Assembly: GCA_025963345.1 (NCBI GenBank)
Contig: JAOPUS010000275.1
Span: 1 to 19,916 of the forward strand
Direction: 5' to 3'
DNA: 19,916 nt
Source: Blastococcus sp.
Lineage (GTDB): Bacteria > Actinomycetota > Actinomycetes > Mycobacteriales > Geodermatophilaceae
The notes under the pieces were generated by a model. It worked only from the letters and a program-made list of their open reading frames with translations, did not search any database and was not told the origin of the DNA. Shown here in pieces: positions 14,030 to 19,916 of this stretch (position 1 is the first letter of the stretch; each line of letters opens with the position of its first letter). Both the position numbers and the translations under genes were made by a program.

Positions 14030-15112
14030 TCAGCCGCTGACGAGCCGGGGGGAGCAATTCGGCTCGGCCAGCCCGTTGGCGGCGCACCACGCGGCCACCT
14101 CGGCCCCGGAGCCGAAGCGCTGCGCGACCAGGCTCAGCCACCACGTGTCGTCGAGGTCGGGTGCGCCGACGTCGTTCCCTCGGGCGAGGACGGTCGGGAA
14201 GCGGGTCGTCCGGTCGTGGTGGCCGACGGCGTAGGCCGAGGCGCCTGTGTCGTCGCCGACCTGAGCGGCGGCGACCTGCGGGACCCATGACCCGCGGAGG
14301 TCGTCGAGCTCGGGAGCGTCCGCGGCACGCACGCTGAGCAGCCCGGCCAGATCCTGTGGCGGTGAGGTGACGAAGGCATCGGCGTGCGTCTGCGCGCTGC
14401 TGGCGATCGCCGAACCGCCGAGCAGCAGGAGGACGACGAGCAGCCAGGCGCCGATCGTCACGCCCGCGACCTCGCCGGTGCCCATGCCTGTGTCGTCGCT
14501 GTCGGGGGAGCGCCATCGGAAGGCCGCGGCGGCAGCGCTGACGAAGGCGATCACGCAGACGATGCAGACGGGGATGAGCTCCCAGAGTCGCGCGTCGAGG
14601 ACGTCGAACGTCGCCCAGGCCGCGCGTGTGGTCGTGGCCACGAGGACGACAGCCGTCGCGAGGACGACGACGTCGGGCAGCTTCAGCCCGAGGGCCGCGA
14701 CCACGAGGACGGCGAGGCCGACGATCGCAGCCGTCGTCGCGACCCAGCCCGGCCAGAACCACGGTTCGCCCCCGGCCGGCCAGGGCGCGGCGGCGCTGCG
14801 GGCGGCGTCCGCGGCGCGGGTGGCGACCTCGAACCGCACCTGGTCGAACAGCAGCGGGGCGAGGGCCAGCCCGGTCACGAGCCCGGTGGCGGTGAGCAGC
14901 GAGGCGCCGGCCGGATGGTGCGCGACGGCATGGCGGGAGAGCTTCTTCGACGGCTCGGCGGTTACCCCGTCACGGGGCTGCTCGGTGCGGGCCTTGGCGG
15001 TGCGGGCCCTGGCGGTGCGGGCCTTCTCGTCGCCCGGCCGATCGGCGGCGTCGTCACGCTTGGCGTGGCGGCCCCGCTTCTGGGGTCCCGCGTTCGGTTC
15101 AGCCGTGGTCAC
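14030..15112 (-). CDS. Five-TM membrane protein with exported C-terminal domain
   Basis: From the GTG at 15112 this is a 360-residue protein. The first 65 residues are very polar, Lys/Arg/Ala/Glu-rich, and include three copies of a K/R-A-R-T-A/E unit. They are followed by about five hydrophobic segments (around 70-88, 120-141, 147-163, 180-197 and 217-238). The last 120 residues are soluble, acidic, and carry two Cys in 'AAWCAANGLAEPNCSP' near the end, probably outside the cell with a disulfide. I do not recognise the family. The frame extends to 15211, but that region is the leader of the divergent reductase; the upstream ribosome site is weak (GGACGGA), so the start is uncertain. Confidence 0.65.
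   Translation of the reverse strand: MTTAEPNAGPQKRGRHAKRDDAADRPGDEKARTARARTAKARTEQPRDGVTAEPSKKLSRHAVAHHPAGASLLTATGLVTGLALAPLLFDQVRFEVATRAADAARSAAAPWPAGGEPWFWPGWVATTAAIVGLAVLVVAALGLKLPDVVVLATAVVLVATTTRAAWATFDVLDARLWELIPVCIVCVIAFVSAAAAAFRWRSPDSDDTGMGTGEVAGVTIGAWLLVVLLLLGGSAIASSAQTHADAFVTSPPQDLAGLLSVRAADAPELDDLRGSWVPQVAAAQVGDDTGASAYAVGHHDRTTRFPTVLARGNDVGAPDLDDTWWLSLVAQRFGSGAEVAAWCAANGLAEPNCSPRLVSG
14983..15027. repeat. 15-bp tandem repeat in the membrane-protein N-terminus
   Basis: Three units (14983-14997, 14998-15012, 15013-15027) share the core cggtgcgggcc with minor differences. On the minus strand they encode K-A-R-T-E, R-A-R-T-A/K-A-R-T-A style pentads in the cytosolic, basic N-terminal tail. 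The frame is preserved by the unit length. Confidence 0.75.
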
Positions 15113-15217
15113 AGGATCCGTCCATGAGCCGGGGTCGAAGGTCGGACCAAGAATGCCCTGCTCGCGGTCGCTCGGCTGGCCGACCCCGTGCCGTGCCGGA
15201 CGTGGTCTCATGCAGGA

Positions 15218-16195
15218 ATGCGCTATCGGAAGCTGGGCCGCACCGGTCTCGACGTCTCACCCATCTGCCTGGGCTGCATGAGCTTCGGGGGGCCGGACCG
15301 TGGCACGCACCCGTGGTCGCTGGACGAGGCGACGAGCCGGCCACTGATCCGCCGGGCGCTCGAGGCCGGGATCAATTTCTTCGACACGGCGAACGTGTAC
15401 TCGGCCGGGTCGAGCGAGGAGATCGTCGGCCGGGCGCTGGCCGAGTTCGCCAACCGCGACGAGGTGGTCATCGCGACCAAGGTGCACGGCGTGATGCGGC
15501 CGGGCGCGAACGGCCGCGGACTCTCGCGCAAGGCGATCATGGCCGAGATCGACCACAGCCTGCGGCGGCTGGGCACCGACTATGTGGACCTGTACCAGAT
15601 CCACCGGTGGGACCGGCACACGCCGATCGAGGAGACCCTCGAGGCGCTGCACGACGTGGTGAAGGCGGGCAAGGCGCGCTACATCGGGGCGTCGTCGATG
15701 TTCGCGTGGCAGTTCAGCAAGGCGCTGCACGCCTCCGAGCGGAACGGCTGGACGCGGTTCGTGAGCATGCAGGACCACTACAACCTGCTCAACCGTGAGG
15801 AGGAGCGGGAGATGCTGCCGCTCTGCGCCGACGAGTCGATCGCCGTGCTGCCGTGGAGTCCGCTGGCGCGGGGGCGGCTCACCCGCGACTGGGACGAGAC
15901 GACGTCGCGGTCGGAGACCGACGAGTTCGGCAAGACGCTGTACGACACGTCGGCATCGGACCGGGTGATCGTGGAGCGGGTCGCGACGCTCGCCGAGGCG
16001 CGCGGCGTCCCGCGGGCACAGATCGCGCTGGCGTGGTTGCTGTCGAAGCCTGTCGTGACGTCGCCGATCGTCGGTGTGACGAAGATGCAGCACCTGGAGG
16101 ACGCCATCGCTGCGGTCGACCTGAAGCTGACGGCCGAGGAGATCGCCTCGCTCGAGGAGCCGTACACGCCGCACCCGGTGGTCGGCTTCGCCTGA
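15218..16195 (+). CDS. yajO: Aldo/keto reductase of the YajO type
   Basis: This 325-residue NADPH-dependent aldo/keto reductase has the catalytic tetrad Asp56, Tyr61, Lys88 and His129. Motifs follow E. coli YajO closely from memory: 'CLGCMSFGGPDRG-x-H', 'INFFDTANVYSAGSSEEIVGR' over 52-72, 'YQIHRWDRHTPIEETLEAL', 'GKARYIGASSM', 'MQDHYNLLNREEEREMLPLC', 'PWSPLARGRLTR', 'IALAWLLSKP' and the end 'PYTPHPVVGFA'. YajO reduces small aldehydes and has been tied to 1-deoxyxylulose 5-phosphate/thiamine metabolism in E. coli; the role here is not shown. The ATG at 15218 matches the family start. CAGGA lies directly before it, too close for an ideal ribosome site. The stop is one base from that of the convergent membrane-protein gene. 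Confidence 0.9.
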   Translation: MRYRKLGRTGLDVSPICLGCMSFGGPDRGTHPWSLDEATSRPLIRRALEAGINFFDTANVYSAGSSEEIVGRALAEFANRDEVVIATKVHGVMRPGANGRGLSRKAIMAEIDHSLRRLGTDYVDLYQIHRWDRHTPIEETLEALHDVVKAGKARYIGASSMFAWQFSKALHASERNGWTRFVSMQDHYNLLNREEEREMLPLCADESIAVLPWSPLARGRLTRDWDETTSRSETDEFGKTLYDTSASDRVIVERVATLAEARGVPRAQIALAWLLSKPVVTSPIVGVTKMQHLEDAIAAVDLKLTAEEIASLEEPYTPHPVVGFA

Positions 16196-16196
16196 T

Positions 16197-16598
16197 TCAG
16201 CGACGCATCGTTGCGGTCGCGGCGAGGGCGAGCTGGGTGACGACGAGGGCGACGCCGAGCCACATCAGCGACGTCGGCGTGCCGGCGCCGTGATGGCTCG
16301 GTGTGGCCAGCATCGGTGCGTGGACGGCGAGCATCCCAGCGTCGACACCGGCCGTCATGGCCCACACCCCGGCCGTCGGTGAGCGCCACAGGTGCCAGGC
16401 GCAGGGCAGGCACGCGAGGGCCATCGCGGCCATGACCGCCGTCCCCAGTGACGACGACGAGACGAGCAGCAGGTGGACGCCGGCGGAGGTGACCGCGAGG
16501 ACCGCGGCCGCGCGCGCGAGGGCTGTCCGGGTGAGGTCGGCGCGGGCCGGCGCGGCGGTGGCGGTCGTGCGGGTGGCGGTGATGCGGGCGGTGGTCAT
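16197..16598 (-). CDS. Small four-TM membrane protein behind two leader peptides
   Basis: This 133-residue protein has a Thr/Ala/Arg-rich N-terminus (1-22, low complexity, roughly five-residue periodic) and about four membrane helices near 28-48, 52-70, 76-96 and 112-130. Histidines sit at the helix ends ('AGVHLLLV', 'CAWHLW', 'VHAPMLATPSHHG'), and a 'CLPC' pair lies in the second helix. Together these hint at metal or haem/quinone contact but prove nothing. I do not recognise the family. The ATG at 16598 has no Shine-Dalgarno of its own; it overlaps the stop of a 6-codon ORF by ATGA, so translation probably depends on re-initiation from the leader ORFs and the promoter at 16684-16712. Confidence 0.65.
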   Translation of the reverse strand: MTTARITATRTTATAAPARADLTRTALARAAAVLAVTSAGVHLLLVSSSSLGTAVMAAMALACLPCAWHLWRSPTAGVWAMTAGVDAGMLAVHAPMLATPSHHGAGTPTSLMWLGVALVVTQLALAATATMRR

Positions 16599-16615
16599 AC
16601 GCCGACGCTCGTCAT
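16595..16615 (-). CDS. Candidate leader peptide 2 (6 residues)
   Basis: A 6-codon ORF, MTSVGV, starts at the ATG of 16615-16613 and stops at TGA 16597-16595. Its ATG overlaps the stop of leader ORF 1 and its stop overlaps the start of the membrane-protein gene, both as ATGA. It has no separate Shine-Dalgarno. It is too short to judge by codon use; support comes only from the double overlap. Confidence 0.4.
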   Translation of the reverse strand: MTSVGV

Positions 16616-16656
16616 GCGGCGGTCGGCGTCATGCGTCGCTGGCCGGGCACGGGCAT
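16612..16656 (-). CDS. Candidate leader peptide 1 (14 residues)
   Basis: A 14-codon ORF, MPVPGQRRMTPTAA, starts at the ATG of 16656-16654 with an excellent Shine-Dalgarno, GGAGGTG (16668-16662), five bases upstream. It ends at TGA 16614-16612, which overlaps the ATG of leader ORF 2. The peptide is Pro- and Arg-containing (P2, P4, R7, R8, P11), a composition that can slow ribosomes. A promoter 28 bases upstream supports it being the first translated frame of the mRNA. Confidence 0.5.
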   Translation of the reverse strand: MPVPGQRRMTPTAA

Positions 16657-16683
16657 CGGTGCACCTCCGGGGCGGGGAGCACC

Positions 16684-16712
16684 ACCCTGGCCCCGTCGTG
16701 CGCACCGGTCAA
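16684..16712 (-). promoter_or_regulatory. Promoter TTGACC-17-CAGGGT for the leader/membrane-protein transcript
   Basis: On the minus strand TTGACC (16712-16707) is followed by exactly 17 bases and CAGGGT (16689-16684), a good actinobacterial housekeeping-type pair. Transcription would start near 16677, placing the Shine-Dalgarno and ATG of leader ORF 1 right at the start of the mRNA. It sits just downstream of the ABM-protein stop codon at 16752. Confidence 0.5.
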
Positions 16713-16751
16713 TGCCCGGCCCGGCCCGGCCGACGCTGACTCGCGGCCAGG

Positions 16752-17372
16752 TCAGACCGTCTCGGGGACCCGCAGGTGAGCGACGACCAGTTCGAACTCC
16801 CCCACGTCGGTGATCGTCCTGTTCGTCTGCTGGGAGAACTCCTGACGGATCGCCATGGCCTTCTCCGTCGCCTGGGTCATGTCCTGCGGGCTGTCGTACG
16901 TCGTGGTGACGACTGCGCGGCCGCTGCTGCGGTCGAGCATGACGCTGACGCTGCAGCAGCCCGGCAGGTCCTCGATCCGGGGCAGCACGCCCATCCGGAA
17001 GGTGTCGATCATCCGGTCGGCGTCGGCGGGGTCGCCCTCGTTCCAGATCACCCGGGCGCAGGCACCGTGGTGGGTGTCGTGCATGCGGTGCATGACGGCG
17101 ATCTCCCACTCCTGCACCTCGGCGGGGCCGCCCATGATCTCCGCGGCGCGCTGGCGCATGGCCATGACGCCGTCGGCGCTTGCCTTCATGGCCTCGGCGC
17201 CGGCCCACGAGGTGGTGATGATGCTGCGGCCGGATTCGCGGTCGGCGAGCATCGAGAGGCCGATACAGCCGTCCATCTGGAGAACTGCGGGCATGACCTT
17301 GTCTCGGACGTAGGCGATCCCCTCGTCCATGGCCTCGGGCTTTCCTCGAACGGTGGTGGAACGGGCGTACAT
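16752..17372 (-). CDS. Two-domain ABM-like (dimeric alpha/beta barrel) protein
   Basis: This 206-residue protein is made of two related halves of about 95-100 residues. Each half follows the antibiotic-biosynthesis-monooxygenase (ABM) / dimeric alpha-beta barrel pattern: a strand, a helix, then 'DGCIGLSMLADRESGRSIITTSW' in two overlapping stretches (34-56) in the first half and 'LPGCCSVSVMLDRSSGRAVV' (136-155) in the second. Cys36 and Cys139 are at equivalent places. A His-rich 'MHRMHDTHHG' (94-103) lies at the junction. ABM proteins include monooxygenases, haem-degrading enzymes and binding proteins; the activity here is unknown. The ATG at 17372 has AAAGGAG seven bases upstream; the longer frame runs into the leader and the HNH gene and is not used. 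Confidence 0.75.
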   Translation of the reverse strand: MYARSTTVRGKPEAMDEGIAYVRDKVMPAVLQMDGCIGLSMLADRESGRSIITTSWAGAEAMKASADGVMAMRQRAAEIMGGPAEVQEWEIAVMHRMHDTHHGACARVIWNEGDPADADRMIDTFRMGVLPRIEDLPGCCSVSVMLDRSSGRAVVTTTYDSPQDMTQATEKAMAIRQEFSQQTNRTITDVGEFELVVAHLRVPETV

Positions 17373-17426
17373 GCCACCACTCCTTTCGTGTGCTGGCGAC
17401 GCCCCGGCGGCATCGCCGCACGCCTC

Positions 17427-17455
17427 ACGTTCCTCGCCCGGCCCGGTGATGGCAA
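17427..17455 (-). promoter_or_regulatory. Candidate promoter TTGCCA-17-GAACGT for the ABM-like gene
   Basis: On the minus strand TTGCCA (17455-17450), one mismatch from TTGACA, is separated by 17 bases from GAACGT (17432-17427). A start near 17420 would give a leader of about 48 bases. Two 10-bp direct repeats lie immediately upstream. Confidence 0.45.
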
Positions 17456-17463
17456 CGCCTCTC

Positions 17464-17495
17464 GTGGCCGGGCACCTGACCGACAGTGGCCGGGC
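17464..17495. repeat. Direct repeat GTGGCCGGGC x2, 22 bp apart
   Basis: The 10-mer occurs at 17464-17473 and 17486-17495, start to start 22 bases, which is about two helical turns. Relative to the ABM-like gene it lies just upstream of the candidate -35, a place typical for activator binding. The distal copy ends three bases from the HNH gene's stop codon. Confidence 0.5.
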
Positions 17496-17497
17496 GC

Positions 17498-19060
17498 TCA
17501 GCAGATGAGCACGTCCGGTGGTGCCTCCTCGTCGAGCCAGGGCGGATCGGGTTCGACGTCCTCGCACCAACCAGGTGGCCGGGTGATGCGCGAGACGCCG
17601 CTCGGAGTGCGGACGATCAGTCGGCCGTCGGCGAGCAGCTGGAAGTGCCAGTCGCGGGCGAAGGTCTTGATCCGGTGGTGTCTGCGGCAGAGGCAGCAGA
17701 GGTTCCAGCAGTCGGTCGGTCCGCCGTCGGCGTGGGCAATGCCGTGGTCGATGTCGCAGCGACCGGGCGCCCGGCGGCAGCCGGGCATCCGGCACGTGCG
17801 GTCGCGGGCGCGGACGAAGCGGCGTTGGTGCGCGGTAGGCCGATACGCGGTGGTCGGTGCAGGAGGCCGCAACCCGGGGCCGTCGACCATGGTGTCCGGC
17901 GCGCGGTCGTCGGTGTCGGTTCCGGGCATGCGGTTCCCGGTCGGTGGGCGGTCGGCGGATCCTGACGCGGCGCCGAGGCGGGTGCGTCGGCGCCGCCGGG
18001 TTCCGGACCCGCGGCGCAGTTCGTTGCGGGTGGCGACGGCGACGAGCCGACCACTGACCGGGTCCCCGACTGCCACCTGGACGCAGCCGCCCGAGGGCGC
18101 CGACCGGACGCCCAGCATGTCAAGCCGCTCGAGGAGTTCGCGGCACTGCGCGGCGGTGACGATCTCGCCTGCCACCTCCGCGGCCGGCTGCGGGGTGCCG
18201 GGTTCGGTGGGCTCGAGAGCGGCCAACGGGGCGTGCACGACGAGCTGCGCCGTCACCGCGGGACGGGAGGAGTCCCAGGGGCGCAGGATCAGGTCGGCGG
18301 CGACCTCCGCACGGATGACACCGATCGGCCGCGTGTCGCCGGCTGCCCGCTTCAGTTCGGCGTACTGCCTGATCGCGTCGGTGCATGCGGCGGCCTGGTA
18401 GAGCGGGAGGTCGATCATGAGGCGGCTCATGCCGTTGCCGGTGGGCTGATGGCAGACGTCGGCCCGGCCGGCAGCGGCGATGCGGCGGCGCTCCAGTGCA
18501 GCGGAGTCGAACCGCGCCAGTGCGCGGCGGACGCGCAGCCGGAGTTGGGCGACGGTGAGTCGGCCGGCGACGGGAAGCACGCGGGCCTCGATGGTGGCGA
18601 CGGCACGAGGCGTCGCGGGCCCGAGCAGGTCGACGAGCGCGCGCATCTTTCGGACGTCGATCCGACCTTCATAGAGCGCGCTCCAGGTGCCGCGCAGCTT
18701 GATCGTGAGGGTCAGGGACTCGACGAGCAGGGTCTCGGCCTCGATCTCGGAGCAGTGGCGGATGAAGGCCAGCTCGGCCACGAGCGTCTCGGAGTAGTCG
18801 GTAAGGACGACCGGTTGGCGGTGCCGGCTGTCGAGGCCGGGCCCGCCGCGGGGACCGAACTCCTCGACGCGCTGCCGCCGACGACGGCGGGCAAGTCGGG
18901 CGACCGAGACGGCGCGCTCGGCGACGTAGCGGGCTTCGCGGGCGTCGGCCGCCCAGATGTCGGCGACGAGCTCGGTCTCGCTGAGCGCAGGCGCCAGGTC
19001 TTCGGGCAGCGTCGGGATCGGCTCGCCCAGTTCGGGCGCCCGGTCCGGCTCGCTGTCCAT
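17498..19060 (-). CDS. DUF222 / HNH endonuclease-domain protein (13E12-repeat type)
   Basis: This 520-residue actinobacterial DUF222-HNH protein has an N-terminal helical DUF222 region (about 30-310), with a basic 'ARLARRRRRQR' stretch at 54-64 and 'GMSRLMIDLP' at 210-219. A variable, probably disordered linker (about 345-405) follows, then a C-terminal HNH nuclease: Cys423 and Cys428 ('CRMPGC'), Asp438-His439, Asn453, Cys455/Cys458 and His461-His462 in 'LCRRHHRIKTF'. These genes are abundant in actinobacteria and related to the mycobacterial 13E12 repeat family; their function is unsettled, with mobile-element or defence roles proposed. The ATG at 19060 has no Shine-Dalgarno but has a TAGCGT -10-like box six bases upstream, suggesting a leaderless mRNA. 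All HNH residues appear intact. Confidence 0.9.
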   Translation of the reverse strand: MDSEPDRAPELGEPIPTLPEDLAPALSETELVADIWAADAREARYVAERAVSVARLARRRRRQRVEEFGPRGGPGLDSRHRQPVVLTDYSETLVAELAFIRHCSEIEAETLLVESLTLTIKLRGTWSALYEGRIDVRKMRALVDLLGPATPRAVATIEARVLPVAGRLTVAQLRLRVRRALARFDSAALERRRIAAAGRADVCHQPTGNGMSRLMIDLPLYQAAACTDAIRQYAELKRAAGDTRPIGVIRAEVAADLILRPWDSSRPAVTAQLVVHAPLAALEPTEPGTPQPAAEVAGEIVTAAQCRELLERLDMLGVRSAPSGGCVQVAVGDPVSGRLVAVATRNELRRGSGTRRRRRTRLGAASGSADRPPTGNRMPGTDTDDRAPDTMVDGPGLRPPAPTTAYRPTAHQRRFVRARDRTCRMPGCRRAPGRCDIDHGIAHADGGPTDCWNLCCLCRRHHRIKTFARDWHFQLLADGRLIVRTPSGVSRITRPPGWCEDVEPDPPWLDEEAPPDVLIC

Positions 19061-19066
19061 GGCCGG

Positions 19067-19072
19067 ACGCTA
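19067..19072 (-). promoter_or_regulatory. -10-like TAGCGT for a leaderless DUF222-HNH transcript
   Basis: On the minus strand TAGCGT (19072-19067) ends six bases before the ATG at 19060, the same geometry as the TAGGGT before the RsbQ-like gene. There is no Shine-Dalgarno. No strong -35 was seen. Confidence 0.4.
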
Positions 19073-19122
19073 ACGAGCACCTCTGACAGTTTTCGGCAGC
19101 AGGAAGCGCGCTCCGTCGTCCG

Positions 19123-19827
19123 TCATCCGACGCCGGTGAAGGTGGCGAAGACGACGACGTTGTCCTCGTAGCTGCCGCTGTCGTCGTCGAAGTCTCCACC
19201 GCAGGTGATGAGCCGGAGTCCGGCGTGGTCGAGGTCCCCGTAGACGGCCTCCGTGGGGAAGGCGGCTTTGGCGTATTCGTCCACGCGGTCCACCCGGAAG
19301 GAGGCGATGCTTCCGTCCTGCCGAGCGACCGAGACCTCGTCACCGGGTTGCAGGTCCCGGATGGCGTGGAAGACGCCTGGCTTCCCGGCCCAGTCCACGT
19401 GTCCGGCAAGGACCGCGGGACCCAGTTCCCCGGGCGTGGGGCTCTGGTCGTACCACCCGGCGGGGTAGGCGCCACGGGGGACCTCCATGGAGCCGTCGTC
19501 CTCGAGTCCTAGCTCGATGACCGCGGAAGTCACGCCGAGAGCGGGGATGGAGAGGCCGACCGGCACCGACGCGGGCATGGGTGACGGGAGGGACCCCGGC
19601 GCGGCCGGGGGCGGTAGCGGAGGCGGGAGTGAGACCGGCGCGGGTGCGGCGAGCCCGATGGAGGGCGCGAGCGAGTACGGCGCGGCGTTGCCTGTCGCAG
19701 CGCCTACGTTCGGGAGGACGGCGGCGATGCCGAGGCTCGCCAGGACGACGGCCGCCCCCGTCCAGACCCGGGACAGGCCTGGCCGTGGGGCAAGCGGCGC
19801 CCGGTGACGAGCGGGAGGACCCTGCAC
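19123..19827 (-). CDS. Class E/F-type sortase
   Basis: This membrane-anchored cysteine transpeptidase has about 234 residues from the GTG at 19827. A basic N-terminus and one membrane helix ('VWTGAAVVLASLGIAAVL', about 21-38) are followed by a Pro/Ala-rich stalk (about 50-90) and the sortase barrel: 'PVGLSIPALGVTSAVIELGL', then 'VLAGHVDW' with catalytic His143, and 'LRLITCGGDFD' with Cys209. The third catalytic residue, Arg, is expected shortly after, but the segment reads S-Y-E-D-N with Glu221 there. Sortases join a surface protein's sorting motif to a wall amine. The start at 19827 is 10 bases after the upstream gene's stop; a GTG at 19884 would add 19 residues but overlap that gene by 47 bases. 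Confidence 0.85.
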   Translation of the reverse strand: MQGPPARHRAPLAPRPGLSRVWTGAAVVLASLGIAAVLPNVGAATGNAAPYSLAPSIGLAAPAPVSLPPPLPPPAAPGSLPSPMPASVPVGLSIPALGVTSAVIELGLEDDGSMEVPRGAYPAGWYDQSPTPGELGPAVLAGHVDWAGKPGVFHAIRDLQPGDEVSVARQDGSIASFRVDRVDEYAKAAFPTEAVYGDLDHAGLRLITCGGDFDDDSGSYEDNVVVFATFTGVG

Positions 19828-19837
19828 GACCGATCGG

Positions 19838-19916
19838 TCAGGCGCTGCCACGGGCCGCGCGGCGCGCGCCGTACGCCGCGCCACCCGCCGCGACCAGGGC
19901 CAGGCCGCCGAGCAGG
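19838..19916 (-). CDS. C-terminal tail of a possible sortase-substrate protein (partial)
   Basis: The minus-strand frame entering from the right edge encodes a Gly/Ala/Leu hydrophobic stretch ('LLGGLALVAAGGAAYG') followed by a short basic end ('ARRAARGSA') and TGA at 19840-19838. A membrane helix plus Arg-rich tail at the extreme C-terminus is the retention half of a sortase cell-wall sorting signal. The LPxTG-like motif would lie just outside the window. The sortase gene begins 10 bases later on the same strand. In actinobacteria such sortases commonly follow the gene of a secreted partner. Only 25 residues are visible, so a plain membrane anchor is also possible. Confidence 0.55.
   Translation of the reverse strand, partial: LLGGLALVAAGGAAYGARRAARGSA

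Noticed and set aside
16556..16598. Low-complexity ACCGCC-type repeats at the start of the small membrane protein as a separate element
   Set aside because: They are imperfect, lie within the coding frame and mainly reflect Thr/Ala/Arg codons; noted only as part of the wider tandem-repeat pattern.
16713..16735. Repeated CCCGG units resembling a terminator or repeat array
   Set aside because: Only three short GC units with no stem-loop plus T-run; likely low-complexity GC sequence.
17373..17795. Upstream extension of the ABM-like gene to 17795
   Set aside because: It covers the promoter and part of the HNH gene on the same strand in another frame; the ATG at 17372 has AAAGGAG at correct distance and begins the domain.
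19885..19916. Sortase frame continuing past the right edge
   Set aside because: The residues in that frame (Trp/Arg/Ser-rich) do not look coding, whereas the neighbouring frame gives a membrane helix, basic tail and stop.

Overview
The window is very GC-rich (roughly 70% or more), strongly GC-biased at third codon positions, and uses ATG, GTG and one probable TTG start. Its gene families (DUF1206, DUF222-HNH, class II HelD, DUF6191, class E/F-type sortase, paired small acyl-CoA dehydrogenases) point to an actinomycete, possibly of the Pseudonocardiales or Geodermatophilales. The genus cannot be fixed from the sequence alone. Nothing clearly marks phage or plasmid, and I see no tRNA, rRNA or CRISPR array. 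Coding is dense: no gene-free stretch exceeds about 210 bases.

Layout. 1-4.5 kb: tail of a short-chain dehydrogenase, a DUF1206 membrane protein (-), a divergent membrane protein with a cysteine-rich tail (+), the RNA polymerase-recycling ATPase HelD (-) and, divergent from it, a DUF6191 protein (+). 4.5-6.25 kb: an alpha/beta hydrolase (-), a 35-residue zinc-ribbon protein (+) and a hemerythrin-like protein (-). 6.45-9.5 kb: an RsbQ-like hydrolase overlapping a PAS-GAF-GAF-SpoIIE phosphatase, which together form an RsbQ/RsbP-type energy-stress sensor. 9.6-10.9 kb: a SnoaL-like protein, a small orphan gene and a lipoprotein. 11.0-14.0 kb: an operon of two complementary acyl-CoA dehydrogenase subunits and an atypical crotonase. 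14.0-16.2 kb: a multi-pass membrane protein and a YajO-type aldo/keto reductase. 16.2-19.9 kb, all minus strand: a small membrane protein behind two candidate leader peptides, a two-domain ABM-type protein, a DUF222-HNH nuclease, a sortase, and the C-terminal tail of a gene that may encode its substrate.

How genes work together. In the clearest functional unit, RsbQ is expected to act on or supply a ligand for the PAS phosphatase, which would dephosphorylate an anti-anti-sigma factor encoded elsewhere. The two acyl-CoA dehydrogenases divide the expected active-site motifs between them and probably form one heteromeric enzyme feeding the crotonase. The sortase probably anchors a surface protein encoded just past the window edge.

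The most unusual observation is upstream of the small membrane protein at 16197-16598. A good promoter and Shine-Dalgarno drive a 14-codon ORF that overlaps a 6-codon ORF by ATGA, which in turn overlaps the main gene by ATGA. The three ATGs are exactly 17 bases apart. The window also carries several short tandem duplications of 14-15 bp, in coding and non-coding DNA, one of which places TGA in all three frames after the phosphatase gene.
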